From CAZJUP01 sp964549275 (GTDB taxonomy: Bacteria > Fidelibacterota > Marinisomatia > Marinisomatales > TCS55): 5,784 nt of DNA. How positions within the stretch are numbered: position 1 is the stretch's first letter; each line of letters opens with the position of its first letter. The notes beneath the pieces are model-generated. The model saw nothing but the letters and a program-made list of their open reading frames with translations, was not told the DNA's origin and searched no databases. Both the position numbers and the translations under genes were made by a program. The stretch lies in assembly GCA_964549275.1 (NCBI GenBank), contig CAZJUP010000035.1:1-5784 (forward strand). Reading direction: 5' to 3'. This document shows, piece by piece, positions 1 to 5,784 of this stretch.

Positions 1-2
1 AT

Positions 3-758
3 ATAGCCTTAAAACATCCTGAGAAAACGCCAAGAGAGTTAGCCTGGTATATAACCGACAATGAAGGATATTATGTCTCTGAGTCCAGTGTTTACAGGAT
101 CTTAAGGGAATATGAACTTATGCCAAGTCCAGCCTTCATCGTCATATCAGCAGCAGATAAGTTTAAGAACCCAACAACCCGTATCAATGAAATGTGGCAG
201 ACTGATTTTACGTATCTACTGGTTACAGGCTGGGGGTGGTATTACCTGTCAACTGTACTGGATGATTATTCGAGATTTATCATTGCCTGGAAACTGTTTC
301 GATCAATGAGGGCTCAAGATGTTCAGGATACTTTAGATATGGCTCTGGAAAAATCCGGTGTAGATAAAGTGATGGTGTACAATCGACCTAAGCTACTATC
401 TGATAATGGTCCCTGTTATAAATCTCAGGAGCTGGCTGACTATATTGAACAGATGGATATGAAGCACGTCAGGGGTAAACCATTACATCCGCAGACTCAG
501 GGAAAGATCGAACGCTATCATCAGACAATGAAAAATACAATCAAGCTTCACAACTATGAGTGTGTTGAAGATCTTGAAAAAGCATTGGCAAGTTTTGTAG
601 ATTATTACAACTATGAACGGTATCATGAGTCATTGGACAATATGACCCCAGCAGATGTGTATTATGGTAATGATTATAAGATTAAGAAGAGAAGGGAGAA
701 AATCAAAAAACAAACAATGAAAAATCGAAAAAATACCAACCTGAAAAAGACCGCATAA
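3..758 (+). CDS. IS3-family transposase OrfB (integrase-core DDE enzyme), 5' end outside window
   Basis: This is the catalytic transposase of the insertion sequence; it cuts and joins the element ends during copy-out transposition. The frame is open from base 3, so the ATG at 120 is internal and not the true start. Residues before it (for example ELAWYITDNEGYYVSESSVY) match the helix-turn-helix-like region that precedes the integrase core in this group. The catalytic triad is complete: Asp in WQTDFTY (codon 204-206), Asp in LLSDNGPCY (402-404) and Glu in GKIERYHQ (510-512), with exactly 35 residues between the last two. The C-terminal YYNYERYHESL and TPADVYYG motifs are typical of IS3 OrfB. 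The tail after about base 675 is very Lys/Arg rich. In most IS3 elements OrfB is made by a -1 frameshift from OrfA, which would lie to the left. No internal damage is visible, so it may be active. Confidence 0.93.
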   Translation: MALKHPEKTPRELAWYITDNEGYYVSESSVYRILREYELMPSPAFIVISAADKFKNPTTRINEMWQTDFTYLLVTGWGWYYLSTVLDDYSRFIIAWKLFRSMRAQDVQDTLDMALEKSGVDKVMVYNRPKLLSDNGPCYKSQELADYIEQMDMKHVRGKPLHPQTQGKIERYHQTMKNTIKLHNYECVEDLEKALASFVDYYNYERYHESLDNMTPADVYYGNDYKIKKRREKIKKQTMKNRKNTNLKKTA

Positions 759-843
759 GTTGGTAAATTAATAATGTTAACTATGCCCGAAGTACTCTCA
801 TAAGATTAGGTCTTTCGTGTCCAATCGTTTTTGAAAACGGACA
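759..843 (+). repeat. Probable right terminal region of the IS, with imperfect hairpin at its tip
   Basis: Between the transposase stop and the next recognisable coding sequence lie about 85 bases without a gene. At the tip, TGTC (818-821) can pair with GACA (840-843) and CGTTTT (826-831) with AAAACG (834-839), leaving a CAAT bulge. On the reverse strand the end reads TGTCCGTTTTCAAAAACG, which begins with the TG expected of IS3-type termini. The left repeat is not in the window, so its identity as the terminal inverted repeat is inferred. Confidence 0.45.
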
Positions 844-1079
844 TACCACTTTTAACGGATATTAGAGAATTAAGGGCTGCCACACCTGAGGCTAAAGACT
901 ACGGAAATAGCGATGAAGTAAAAAATACTTACTCAGCCGTTGCCATATTGGTTGGAGGAATATTTTCCCGGGTTATTGGGAGTTTTTTTATGAAGGTTAA
1001 CGCCCCCCCATATCCCACAAGGATATTTACTTCAAAACAGGAAGCATCATCATGGCTCAAAAAATATATTAAAGACTAG
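843..1079 (+). pseudogene. C-terminal remnant of a small STAS/SpoIIAA-like protein (DUF7793-type), 5'-truncated at the IS
   Basis: A reading frame of about 79 codons ends at a TAG at 1077-1079. It reads like the C-terminal two thirds of the small single-domain STAS/SpoIIAA-like proteins of about 120-130 residues. Recognisable pieces are PLLTDIRELRAATPEAKDYG, then AVAILVGGIFSRVIGSFFMK, then NAPPYPTRIFTSKQEASSWL, matching the family pattern of 'V/L-D-R-L ... EAR-Y ... AVAxLVxSPxSRxIGNFFxG ... PTRLFTSEEEAxxWL'. An in-frame TTG at 831 could nominally start it, but that codon and the next few fall in the putative IS end, so the first 40-50 residues appear to be lost or separated by the insertion. 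Proteins of this type are thought to be regulatory or partner-binding rather than enzymatic, and here it sits 11 bases before a PAS sensor fragment in the same direction. The family assignment is from memory of its pattern. Confidence 0.6.
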
Positions 1080-1090
1080 CGAAATATCAA

Positions 1091-1648
1091 TTGACTGAAA
1101 AACATGAATTTAAAAAACAGGATGAGAGAATTTCTCAAATCCTTGATTATCTTATGCAAATAGCATCGGGAAATTATGATGCTCATCTGGAGCCTTCTGA
1201 ATTGGAAGATGAACTGGATGGGGTCATTTTTGGTTTAACAAACCTTAAAGACGAACTCGAATATAGAGAAAAAAAACAAAATGTAGCGGAGGAACAGGTC
1301 GTCGATTATATTTCAAAATTGAAAGAAATCAAGTTAAACTTGGAGATTAAAGTCAGGGAACGTACTGACGAGTTGGAAAAACAGCTGAAAGAGTTAAAGC
1401 ACAGAGAGAAGGAGTTAAAAGAAACTAAAGCAAGAGCAGAAAAATCGGAAAAATTTGCCAATAATATTATTGACAGTTCTTTGGATATGATCATTGCAGT
1501 CGACAACCGCGGATTATTGACGGAATTTAACCCGGCAGCGGTAAATATTTTTGGGTATAAGCAAAAAGATATACTGGGAAAGCATATTAATATTCTTTAT
1601 GCGGATAAAGAAGAAGGGCTTATATGTAATAGTTACGATTTAATCTGA
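1091..1648 (+). pseudogene. Truncated PAS-domain sensor (histidine kinase-like N-terminal part)
   Basis: An open frame of 185 codons starts at a TTG (1091), the only plausible start after an in-frame stop at 1070-1072; the next ATG is at 1154. Residues 14-56 (ILDYLMQIASGNYDAHL, then DELDGVIFGLTNLKDEL) match the HAMP-like linker found at the N-terminus of many cytoplasmic Bacteroidota-type sensor kinases. Residues 57-122 form a long charged coiled coil containing the common VRERTDELE motif. A PAS domain begins around 124 (NNIIDSSLDMIIAVDNRG, FNPAAVNIFGY, DILGKHI) but stops resembling PAS after DKEEG (residue 176, base 1618). It then runs through nine unrelated residues into a TGA. The second half of the PAS fold and any HisKA/HATPase or guanylate-cyclase output domain are missing, so it is probably nonfunctional. 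No transmembrane segment is seen. It follows the STAS-like remnant by 11 bases, suggesting a former two-gene signalling operon. Confidence 0.72.
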
Positions 1649-1954
1649 CAATTGGAATGTGGCTTAGTTAATGGGGGTAGGTCACCGTAAAAACCCACCG
1701 CCGCCCCGTGGATGAAACCATGTCAAAAGAAATACTCCAAGAAGAAAACAGGGGAATTTTTGTCTGCGGCCCCAGTAGTACTGTTTATGAAAAGAAAGCT
1801 GCAAAATAAGAGGACCGAATTCCGGAACCGCGGTTTTTGGAATCCGTATTGTTAAATCTCAATGATTTAGGTGTCTAGAAAGTTGAACTTCATACTGAAA
1901 GCCATGTGTAATACTTGGAAACAGAATTAGGTATGGGAAAGGATGTAAATTTAA
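1649..1954. other. Gene-free decayed stretch between the PAS fragment and the DUF3943 gene
   Basis: No intact gene is visible in these ~300 bases on either strand. On the + strand, one frame from 1681 gives a protein-like run that includes GIFVCGPSSTVYEKKAAK (ATG at 1720, TAA at 1807-1809). Continuing in the same frame it reads EPRFLESVLLNLNDLGV, KVELHTESHV and YLETELGMGKDVNLI, interrupted by TAG at 1876 and TAA at 1909 and finally closed by TAA at 1975, inside the opposite gene. This could be an old pseudogene, but the number of stops is about what chance would give, so it is weak evidence. I recognise no family. No clear terminator hairpin with a T-run was found for either flanking transcript. 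Confidence 0.4.
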
Positions 1955-3343
1955 TTAGATGCCCTTGCCAAAATTAAAAATGATATGCAATCTGAAAATA
2001 CTGTCTTTGTGAAACTTTTTCAGAGAATAATTTCCAATGGATTGACGCCTAGCAATCCTATACTCTCCACCAAATGAAATTAGAGGCAATGCTTGAAGCT
2101 GGAAACCGGTGGTAACCAAATTTACATTTTCATATTTTGAAAGAACCAAATCTTCAACATTATAAATCAAATACCTTTTTAGCCTGAAGTAAACTTTCCA
2201 ATGCTGACTGTTTTCTAAAATAAAAACAAGTTTTCCGCTCAGACCAGGCCCGTAGTAGTAATCTCTGGGAACGGTATCTTCATTCGAGGTGTTCCCCGCA
2301 CTACCTAAAATAATTAAGGACGTGGAAAATTCGTTATGTAATGTAATCTGTGACGGCCATGAAAATGCCTGAACCGTTCCAAGGCCAATACTGGTGCTTG
2401 AAACTTTAAAATCATCGTGATTCATATAATCATAATTTTTGAAAATACCCGCCAATCGCGAATAATCAGTTTTCTTAACCAGGTGAAGTTTTTTCATTAA
2501 TCCACTGGAGTAAACTTCACTGACAAAACCATCTTGTTCAAAATTTATGATACCAATGAATGTAAAATAATCGAAGGGGTTCTCATTCTTTGATTCAAAG
2601 GGATTCCCATAGAAAATGTGAAATCTCATAAATTGACGAGGAAATAGAAGTGAATTCCTATCCAACAAAAAACCACCTCCCCCTAAAGAAATACCCCCAT
2701 CGTAGTCAATTCCTGTTTGGGGCTGTGGATGGAGAGTGTTTCCAAAAAGACGATTCAAACCCTGGCTGGGATTAACGAGAAAAGCCAGGAATTCCCTGCT
2801 CGGTCCCGGTTTTCCACTGAGAATTAATTGGCTCAATCGATGGGTGATTTCACCATAAGTTACTCCACTCAAGGGTGTCGTAATCATATCGTTTATGGAG
2901 GGATATTCCGTTTCCAATCCGATTTCCCAGATAAAACTGGATAAAAATGGATAGGGGATGGATTCCCAGAACGATAATCCCTGGGCCCGGGCGGCGGTAA
3001 AAACAAGAGCACCCTGGTAAGGGTGCCCGAATTGATTGACGTCAAATTCATCTTCATCCATGACCCAGCCATGTTCTACATTATTTTGAAAGGATTGCAT
3101 ACTGATGTTTGCCCAGGGCTCTTGAGCCAGATAACGATTATATCCCCACACAGCGAAATCCACCCCTAAGGCCTGGTAGGTTGCGTTCCGAATTTTTTGT
3201 GAATGGGTTAATGTATCGGATTTCATATCCAGGGTTGTTTGTGCCCATAAAAGTGGTTTAAACATCAAAATTGTCATAAGAAGCATGACGGGGACTCCAT
3301 GTAAACAGGAATTCTTTAAAGGTAAATATGGAGTTTTGTCCAT
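1955..3343 (-). CDS. DUF3943 domain-containing envelope protein
   Basis: A 462-residue protein of unknown function. The N-terminus carries a probable Sec signal peptide: a hydrophobic run at residues 17-34 (VPVMLLMTILMFKPLLWA), with cleavage likely before Gln35. Residues about 55-170 match DUF3943: DEDEFDVNQFGHPYQGALVF, then AARAQGLSFWES, SSFIWEIGLETEYPSINDMI and TTPLSGVTYGEITHRLS. The rest is rich in alternating hydrophobic/polar strands and Gly/aromatic residues (for example DYDGGISLGGGGFLLD and a final FRLHIIFNFGKGI), which suggests a barrel or outer-membrane-associated C-terminal half; that is inference. The ATG at 3343 overlaps the end of the upstream patatin gene by 28 nt and has no good Shine-Dalgarno sequence. 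An alternative ATG at 3286 has GGAG eight bases upstream and would give 443 residues without overlap, but its signal peptide would lack a basic N-region. The layout implies co-transcription or translational coupling with the patatin gene. Confidence 0.85.
   Translation of the reverse strand: MDKTPYLPLKNSCLHGVPVMLLMTILMFKPLLWAQTTLDMKSDTLTHSQKIRNATYQALGVDFAVWGYNRYLAQEPWANISMQSFQNNVEHGWVMDEDEFDVNQFGHPYQGALVFTAARAQGLSFWESIPYPFLSSFIWEIGLETEYPSINDMITTPLSGVTYGEITHRLSQLILSGKPGPSREFLAFLVNPSQGLNRLFGNTLHPQPQTGIDYDGGISLGGGGFLLDRNSLLFPRQFMRFHIFYGNPFESKNENPFDYFTFIGIINFEQDGFVSEVYSSGLMKKLHLVKKTDYSRLAGIFKNYDYMNHDDFKVSSTSIGLGTVQAFSWPSQITLHNEFSTSLIILGSAGNTSNEDTVPRDYYYGPGLSGKLVFILENSQHWKVYFRLKRYLIYNVEDLVLSKYENVNLVTTGFQLQALPLISFGGEYRIARRQSIGNYSLKKFHKDSIFRLHIIFNFGKGI
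3295..3298 (-). promoter_or_regulatory. Possible ribosome binding site for the alternative DUF3943 start
   Basis: On the minus strand GGAG is followed by eight bases and an ATG (3284-3286), ideal Shine-Dalgarno spacing. The longer start at 3343 has no comparable motif. If this site is used, the gene begins 29 nt after the patatin stop instead of overlapping it. Against it, the shorter protein would lose the lysines that precede the hydrophobic core of the signal peptide. Confidence 0.35.
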
Positions 3344-5517
3344 GAGAGGATTGGATCATTACTCACAGGGAAAAAAGACCAGCCTAATTCTAAGGGACCT
3401 AAGATACTGTTATACTTTAGAGAAATATCCCCACCTCTTATCCAACCTGCTTTAGCCCCTAGAATCCGATCGGCCAAATATGTATTGTAGGACCGGACCG
3501 ATAAATACACATCCTCACGGAAAATCGTTCGGGTAAAATCTAAAGAAATATTTGTAGAGGAATACCCTAGGTTATCCTCGTAAAATGTGTTTGTAAATCC
3601 GGAAGGTACTCCAGCCACGGGGGTCATCTCCAAAGGGACGGTTTCAGATGTTTTTTGAAATGAAACGTCCATGGAAACATTATACTTATTTCGTAAAGGG
3701 AGTCCAAATTTCACCTGTCCCCTGAGGCCTAAAAAGTCGTTTGAATCCCATACCCCGAAAATTAATCCTGTTTTGAATAACCACCCCTCAAGTACGGGGG
3801 TTGTTCTACGCATGTGGTTATTCTCAAAGTCCAGCCGAATCATAGGGTAAAGGGCTTTAATATTATCCAGACTCAAAATATTATTGATATTCACCCATTG
3901 GCTGGTTTCCAGGCCTACTTCACCAATTATTTGTTGGTTCCAGGATAGGAGAAAATGGGTAGATAATCCCATTCCTGATCTGAAGATATAAATATTATCC
4001 GGACTGTTTTCATTCTGCAGGACTTGATAATCTCCAAATGTATTTAATTCCCAGAGGTAATGGGAATTTTTCTTGGCATAAGGGAAAATAAATGTGTTAG
4101 GTGAAAGGGTAAAATCAATATGCCCTTTATAATTTCCCAACCCGACTTTTGATCGCATGGAATATTGATTATGGCCAAATCGGGAGTCCCAATCACCCGA
4201 TATATTGAACCCATCAACACTACTAATTCTCAATTCGGGAACCATATGCATGGACGCTTTTTTTCTTATTTTTAGCGTTAATACCTCTCCATTTTCGGAT
4301 AATTCAGGGATAATCAAATCATATCCATTTGTGGAATAAAGTGCATTAATCAGGTCCCGAAGTTTATCAGACGAATAAGCAAAGGGAGTATCAACCTCAT
4401 AATCGATGTGAATGGGTTTTTCTGTTTTTTGGTCCACCCACCGAAAATGGTTTATTTTAATGCCGCTGAGTGCGTTTTGAAATTGGTGCTGCCGATTTTT
4501 TAGATATTTGAATTCTCGCTTCCGGTGCACTATTTCCCTAATATCTTTTCCGGCTTCATTTCCCGCCTTATAACCCCGCTGGATCAGGACTTCCCCGGCG
4601 GAAAAATCAAACAAGGTAAACCCTCTCGTATCCACATTTATAAAATAATCCCAATCTGAAATATGCTTTGAATCGCTATGAGAAAAAAGAATCCCGTTGA
4701 AAAAGTCAAAAAAATCAAATATGTCACTCACGTTTTCCACAGGTGGAGGGACATCATCCACATTGACAGCAATAATATAATCGGCACCCAATTTTCTCGC
4801 GATATCCGTAGGCATATTATTGTATATGCCCCCATCAATTATCATGCTTCCGTCTTGAATAATTGGGGGATAAACCATGGGCATAGACATGGAGATTCTC
4901 AGGGCTTCCGCAACAGACCCCGAATCATACACCACCGTTTTTTGTTTCACGACGTCCGCCCCAAGGGCTCGGAAGGGGACAAAAAGTGAATCAAAATTCG
5001 AATTAGCCAGATGAGAGGCTGGTGCCGTCAATAAAAATAAATCCCGCCAAAGGAGTTGGTCATTTAGTAAACCAGGGGGACCGGTGATTTGTCCTTCGGA
5101 TTTTCGAATTGAAAATTTTCCAGACACCCGATCATTCCGGCGCCATACAGGAATATCACTCAGGTCGTTACGGCCGAGAAATAATTTCATGATGGTTTCA
5201 TCTCTGGCCAGAGACTCCAATTGTTCAATGGGAATTCCCGATGCATACAATCCACCGACTAAAGCTCCGGCACTGGTCCCCACAATGAGATCGACGGGAA
5301 TTTGATGTTCCTCCAGCGCCTTGAGGACACCAATATGGGCTAATCCCTGAGCACCGCCACCGCTTAATACGAGACCAATAGTCACCGGTTCTTCTTTTAA
5401 TGGTGATTGTCCGTGAATTTCCGGTGGGCCTAAAACCAGAATAAGGTAAAAGATTAAAAAGGAAACATATCTTTGTGTTTTAATTGACGACCTAAGAATT
5501 TGAAATGTCTTTTCCAT
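3316..5517 (-). CDS. Secreted patatin-like phospholipase with POTRA-like and C-terminal outer-membrane barrel (PlpD/type Vd layout)
   Basis: A predicted 733-residue lipid acyl hydrolase exported to the outer membrane. Numbered from the ATG at 5517: a signal peptide with basic N-region and hydrophobic core 18-29 is followed by probable cleavage around residue 36. The patatin domain spans about 45-320, with oxyanion loop GGGAQG (53-58), nucleophile Ser82 in GTSAG, and the second dyad residue Asp228 in IIDGGIYNNMP. The segment RISMSMPMVYPPIIQDG before it is typical of this family. Residues about 352-421 resemble one POTRA domain (DKLRDLINALYSTNGYDLI, then LTLKIRKKA). Residues about 422-733 are amphipathic strands as in the bacterial surface antigen/Omp85 barrel. 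Length and order agree with Pseudomonas PlpD (about 730 residues), where the barrel anchors the lipase. All catalytic residues are present. An upstream ATG at 5544 is possible but has GGGGGA directly abutting it, whereas 5517 has AAGGA eight bases upstream. The gene lies between two other envelope genes on the same strand. Confidence 0.92.
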   Translation of the reverse strand: MEKTFQILRSSIKTQRYVSFLIFYLILVLGPPEIHGQSPLKEEPVTIGLVLSGGGAQGLAHIGVLKALEEHQIPVDLIVGTSAGALVGGLYASGIPIEQLESLARDETIMKLFLGRNDLSDIPVWRRNDRVSGKFSIRKSEGQITGPPGLLNDQLLWRDLFLLTAPASHLANSNFDSLFVPFRALGADVVKQKTVVYDSGSVAEALRISMSMPMVYPPIIQDGSMIIDGGIYNNMPTDIARKLGADYIIAVNVDDVPPPVENVSDIFDFFDFFNGILFSHSDSKHISDWDYFINVDTRGFTLFDFSAGEVLIQRGYKAGNEAGKDIREIVHRKREFKYLKNRQHQFQNALSGIKINHFRWVDQKTEKPIHIDYEVDTPFAYSSDKLRDLINALYSTNGYDLIIPELSENGEVLTLKIRKKASMHMVPELRISSVDGFNISGDWDSRFGHNQYSMRSKVGLGNYKGHIDFTLSPNTFIFPYAKKNSHYLWELNTFGDYQVLQNENSPDNIYIFRSGMGLSTHFLLSWNQQIIGEVGLETSQWVNINNILSLDNIKALYPMIRLDFENNHMRRTTPVLEGWLFKTGLIFGVWDSNDFLGLRGQVKFGLPLRNKYNVSMDVSFQKTSETVPLEMTPVAGVPSGFTNTFYEDNLGYSSTNISLDFTRTIFREDVYLSVRSYNTYLADRILGAKAGWIRGGDISLKYNSILGPLELGWSFFPVSNDPILSWTKLHIYL

Positions 5518-5525
5518 TAATGTTT

Positions 5526-5530
5526 TCCTT
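5526..5530 (-). promoter_or_regulatory. Ribosome binding site deciding the patatin start
   Basis: The minus strand reads AAGGA, then eight bases, then ATG at 5515-5517. The other in-frame ATG (5542-5544) has its G-rich stretch directly against the start codon, too close for normal ribosome binding. This favours the shorter protein, which also has a more standard signal-peptide N-region. Confidence 0.55.
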
Positions 5531-5568
5531 ATCAAACTATCCATTCCCCCTATTGGATTCTTTATGAG

Positions 5569-5784
5569 TTAAAAACTGTATTTCACTTTTAAATACACCA
5601 TATCATTATCATCATAATGCCCAAACAATCCAGTATTTTCGCTGTCTTCATCTCTGATAAAAACATTCGCACCCACTAATACTTCCAATCCATCAGCTAC
5701 ATCATAAGTCAAACTTGGCCTTATAAGCGCATCTTCATTATTTAGCCCAACATACCCAAAAAGTTGAAGCGTTAAGGTTTCTTG
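5569..5784 (-). CDS. Outer-membrane beta-barrel protein, C-terminal 71 residues (runs off the window)
   Basis: Read on the minus strand from the window edge, an uninterrupted frame of 71 codons ends in TAA (5569-5571). It contains LTLQLFGYVGLNNEDALIRP, SLTYDVADGLEVLVGANVF, IRDEDSENTGLFGHYDDND and finally MVYLKVKYSF. Alternating hydrophobic/polar strands, aromatic girdle residues and acidic turns, together with a terminal Phe in KVKYSF, are the signature of the last strands of an outer-membrane barrel recognised by the BAM complex. The style recalls the C-terminus of large porin-like proteins such as the DUF1302 group, but the fragment is too short to name a family. Its stop lies 51 nt before the favoured patatin start (24 nt before the upstream ATG), so it is probably the preceding gene of the same operon. 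Its 5' end is beyond the window. Confidence 0.8.
   Translation of the reverse strand, partial: QETLTLQLFGYVGLNNEDALIRPSLTYDVADGLEVLVGANVFIRDEDSENTGLFGHYDDNDMVYLKVKYSF

Larger units (their letters stand above)
1..843 (+). mobile_element. IS3-family insertion sequence, right-hand portion
   Basis: The block consists of an IS3-type transposase (OrfB) followed by about 85 noncoding bases. The left end, OrfA and the left inverted repeat lie outside the window, so the element is cut by the window edge and is not shown to be defective. I place the right end near 843 because IS3-family elements normally end in CA, the sequence there reads GGACA, and the reading frame of an unrelated STAS-like protein becomes recognisable immediately afterwards. 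A second possible terminus is near 824, where the reverse strand begins TGGACACG. Without the left repeat or the target duplication the exact end is an inference. Confidence 0.75.

Noticed and set aside
112..309. 65-codon + strand ORF overlapping the transposase
   Set aside because: It is a different frame of the transposase, whose own frame carries the full DDE motif set; no family resemblance.
831..865. Outward promoter from the IS end (TTGAAA at 831-836 with TATTAG at 860-865)
   Set aside because: The spacing is 23 bases, far from the usual 17, and the likely lineage uses a different promoter consensus.
1306..1506. 66-codon minus-strand ORF
   Set aside because: Antisense of the Lys/Glu-rich coiled coil of the PAS fragment; its Ser/Phe/Leu-rich translation is a composition artefact.
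1815..1850. Palindromic motifs TTCCGGAA and CCGCGG as a terminator
   Set aside because: They are short, adjacent palindromes that do not form one strong stem, and the following T-run is inside rather than after the structure.
1807..1911. Stop-codon readthrough or recoding of the frame from 1720
   Set aside because: The interrupting codons are a mix of TAA and TAG with no special context or downstream structure, and the count is what chance would give.
4678..5305. Two + strand ORFs (4678-4989 and 5084-5305)
   Set aside because: Both are antisense to the catalytic domain of the patatin gene and have low-complexity, unfamiliar translations.

Overview
The window looks like part of the chromosome of a Gram-negative, moderately AT-rich bacterium. 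It carries outer-membrane barrel proteins, two Sec-type signal peptides and Bacteroidota-style families (DUF3943, patatin fused to a surface-antigen barrel, PAS/HAMP-like kinases with a STAS-like neighbour). My best guess is Bacteroidota or another FCB-group lineage such as Marinimicrobia or Calditrichota. This is inferred from family resemblance only; no rRNA or marker gene is present.

Left part (1 to about 1950, + strand) is an accessory, decaying region. It opens inside an IS3-family insertion sequence: the transposase (OrfB) is readable from the first base of the window to 758 with an intact DD(35)E triad, and its right end is probably near 843. The element abuts the last ~79 codons of a small STAS/SpoIIAA-like protein whose 5' part is missing. 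Right behind it lies a PAS-domain sensor protein cut off inside its PAS fold at about 1619. The next ~300 bases (1649-1954) hold no intact gene, only faint coding-like remnants. I read this block as the wreck of a small signalling locus (STAS-like protein plus PAS kinase).

Right part (1955-5784, - strand) is an intact, tightly packed gene set transcribed right to left. It holds the C-terminal end of an outer-membrane barrel protein (running off the window at 5784), then a secreted patatin-type lipase fused to a POTRA-like segment and a C-terminal barrel (type Vd / PlpD-like layout), then a DUF3943 envelope protein. The gap between the first two is 24 or 51 nt. The last two overlap by 28 nt, or are separated by 29 nt if the later start is used. 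This is probably one operon for envelope functions, with the lipase expected at the outer membrane. The joint role of patatin and DUF3943 is not known to me and is the most interesting open question here. No RNA gene, CRISPR array, attachment site or convincing terminator was seen.
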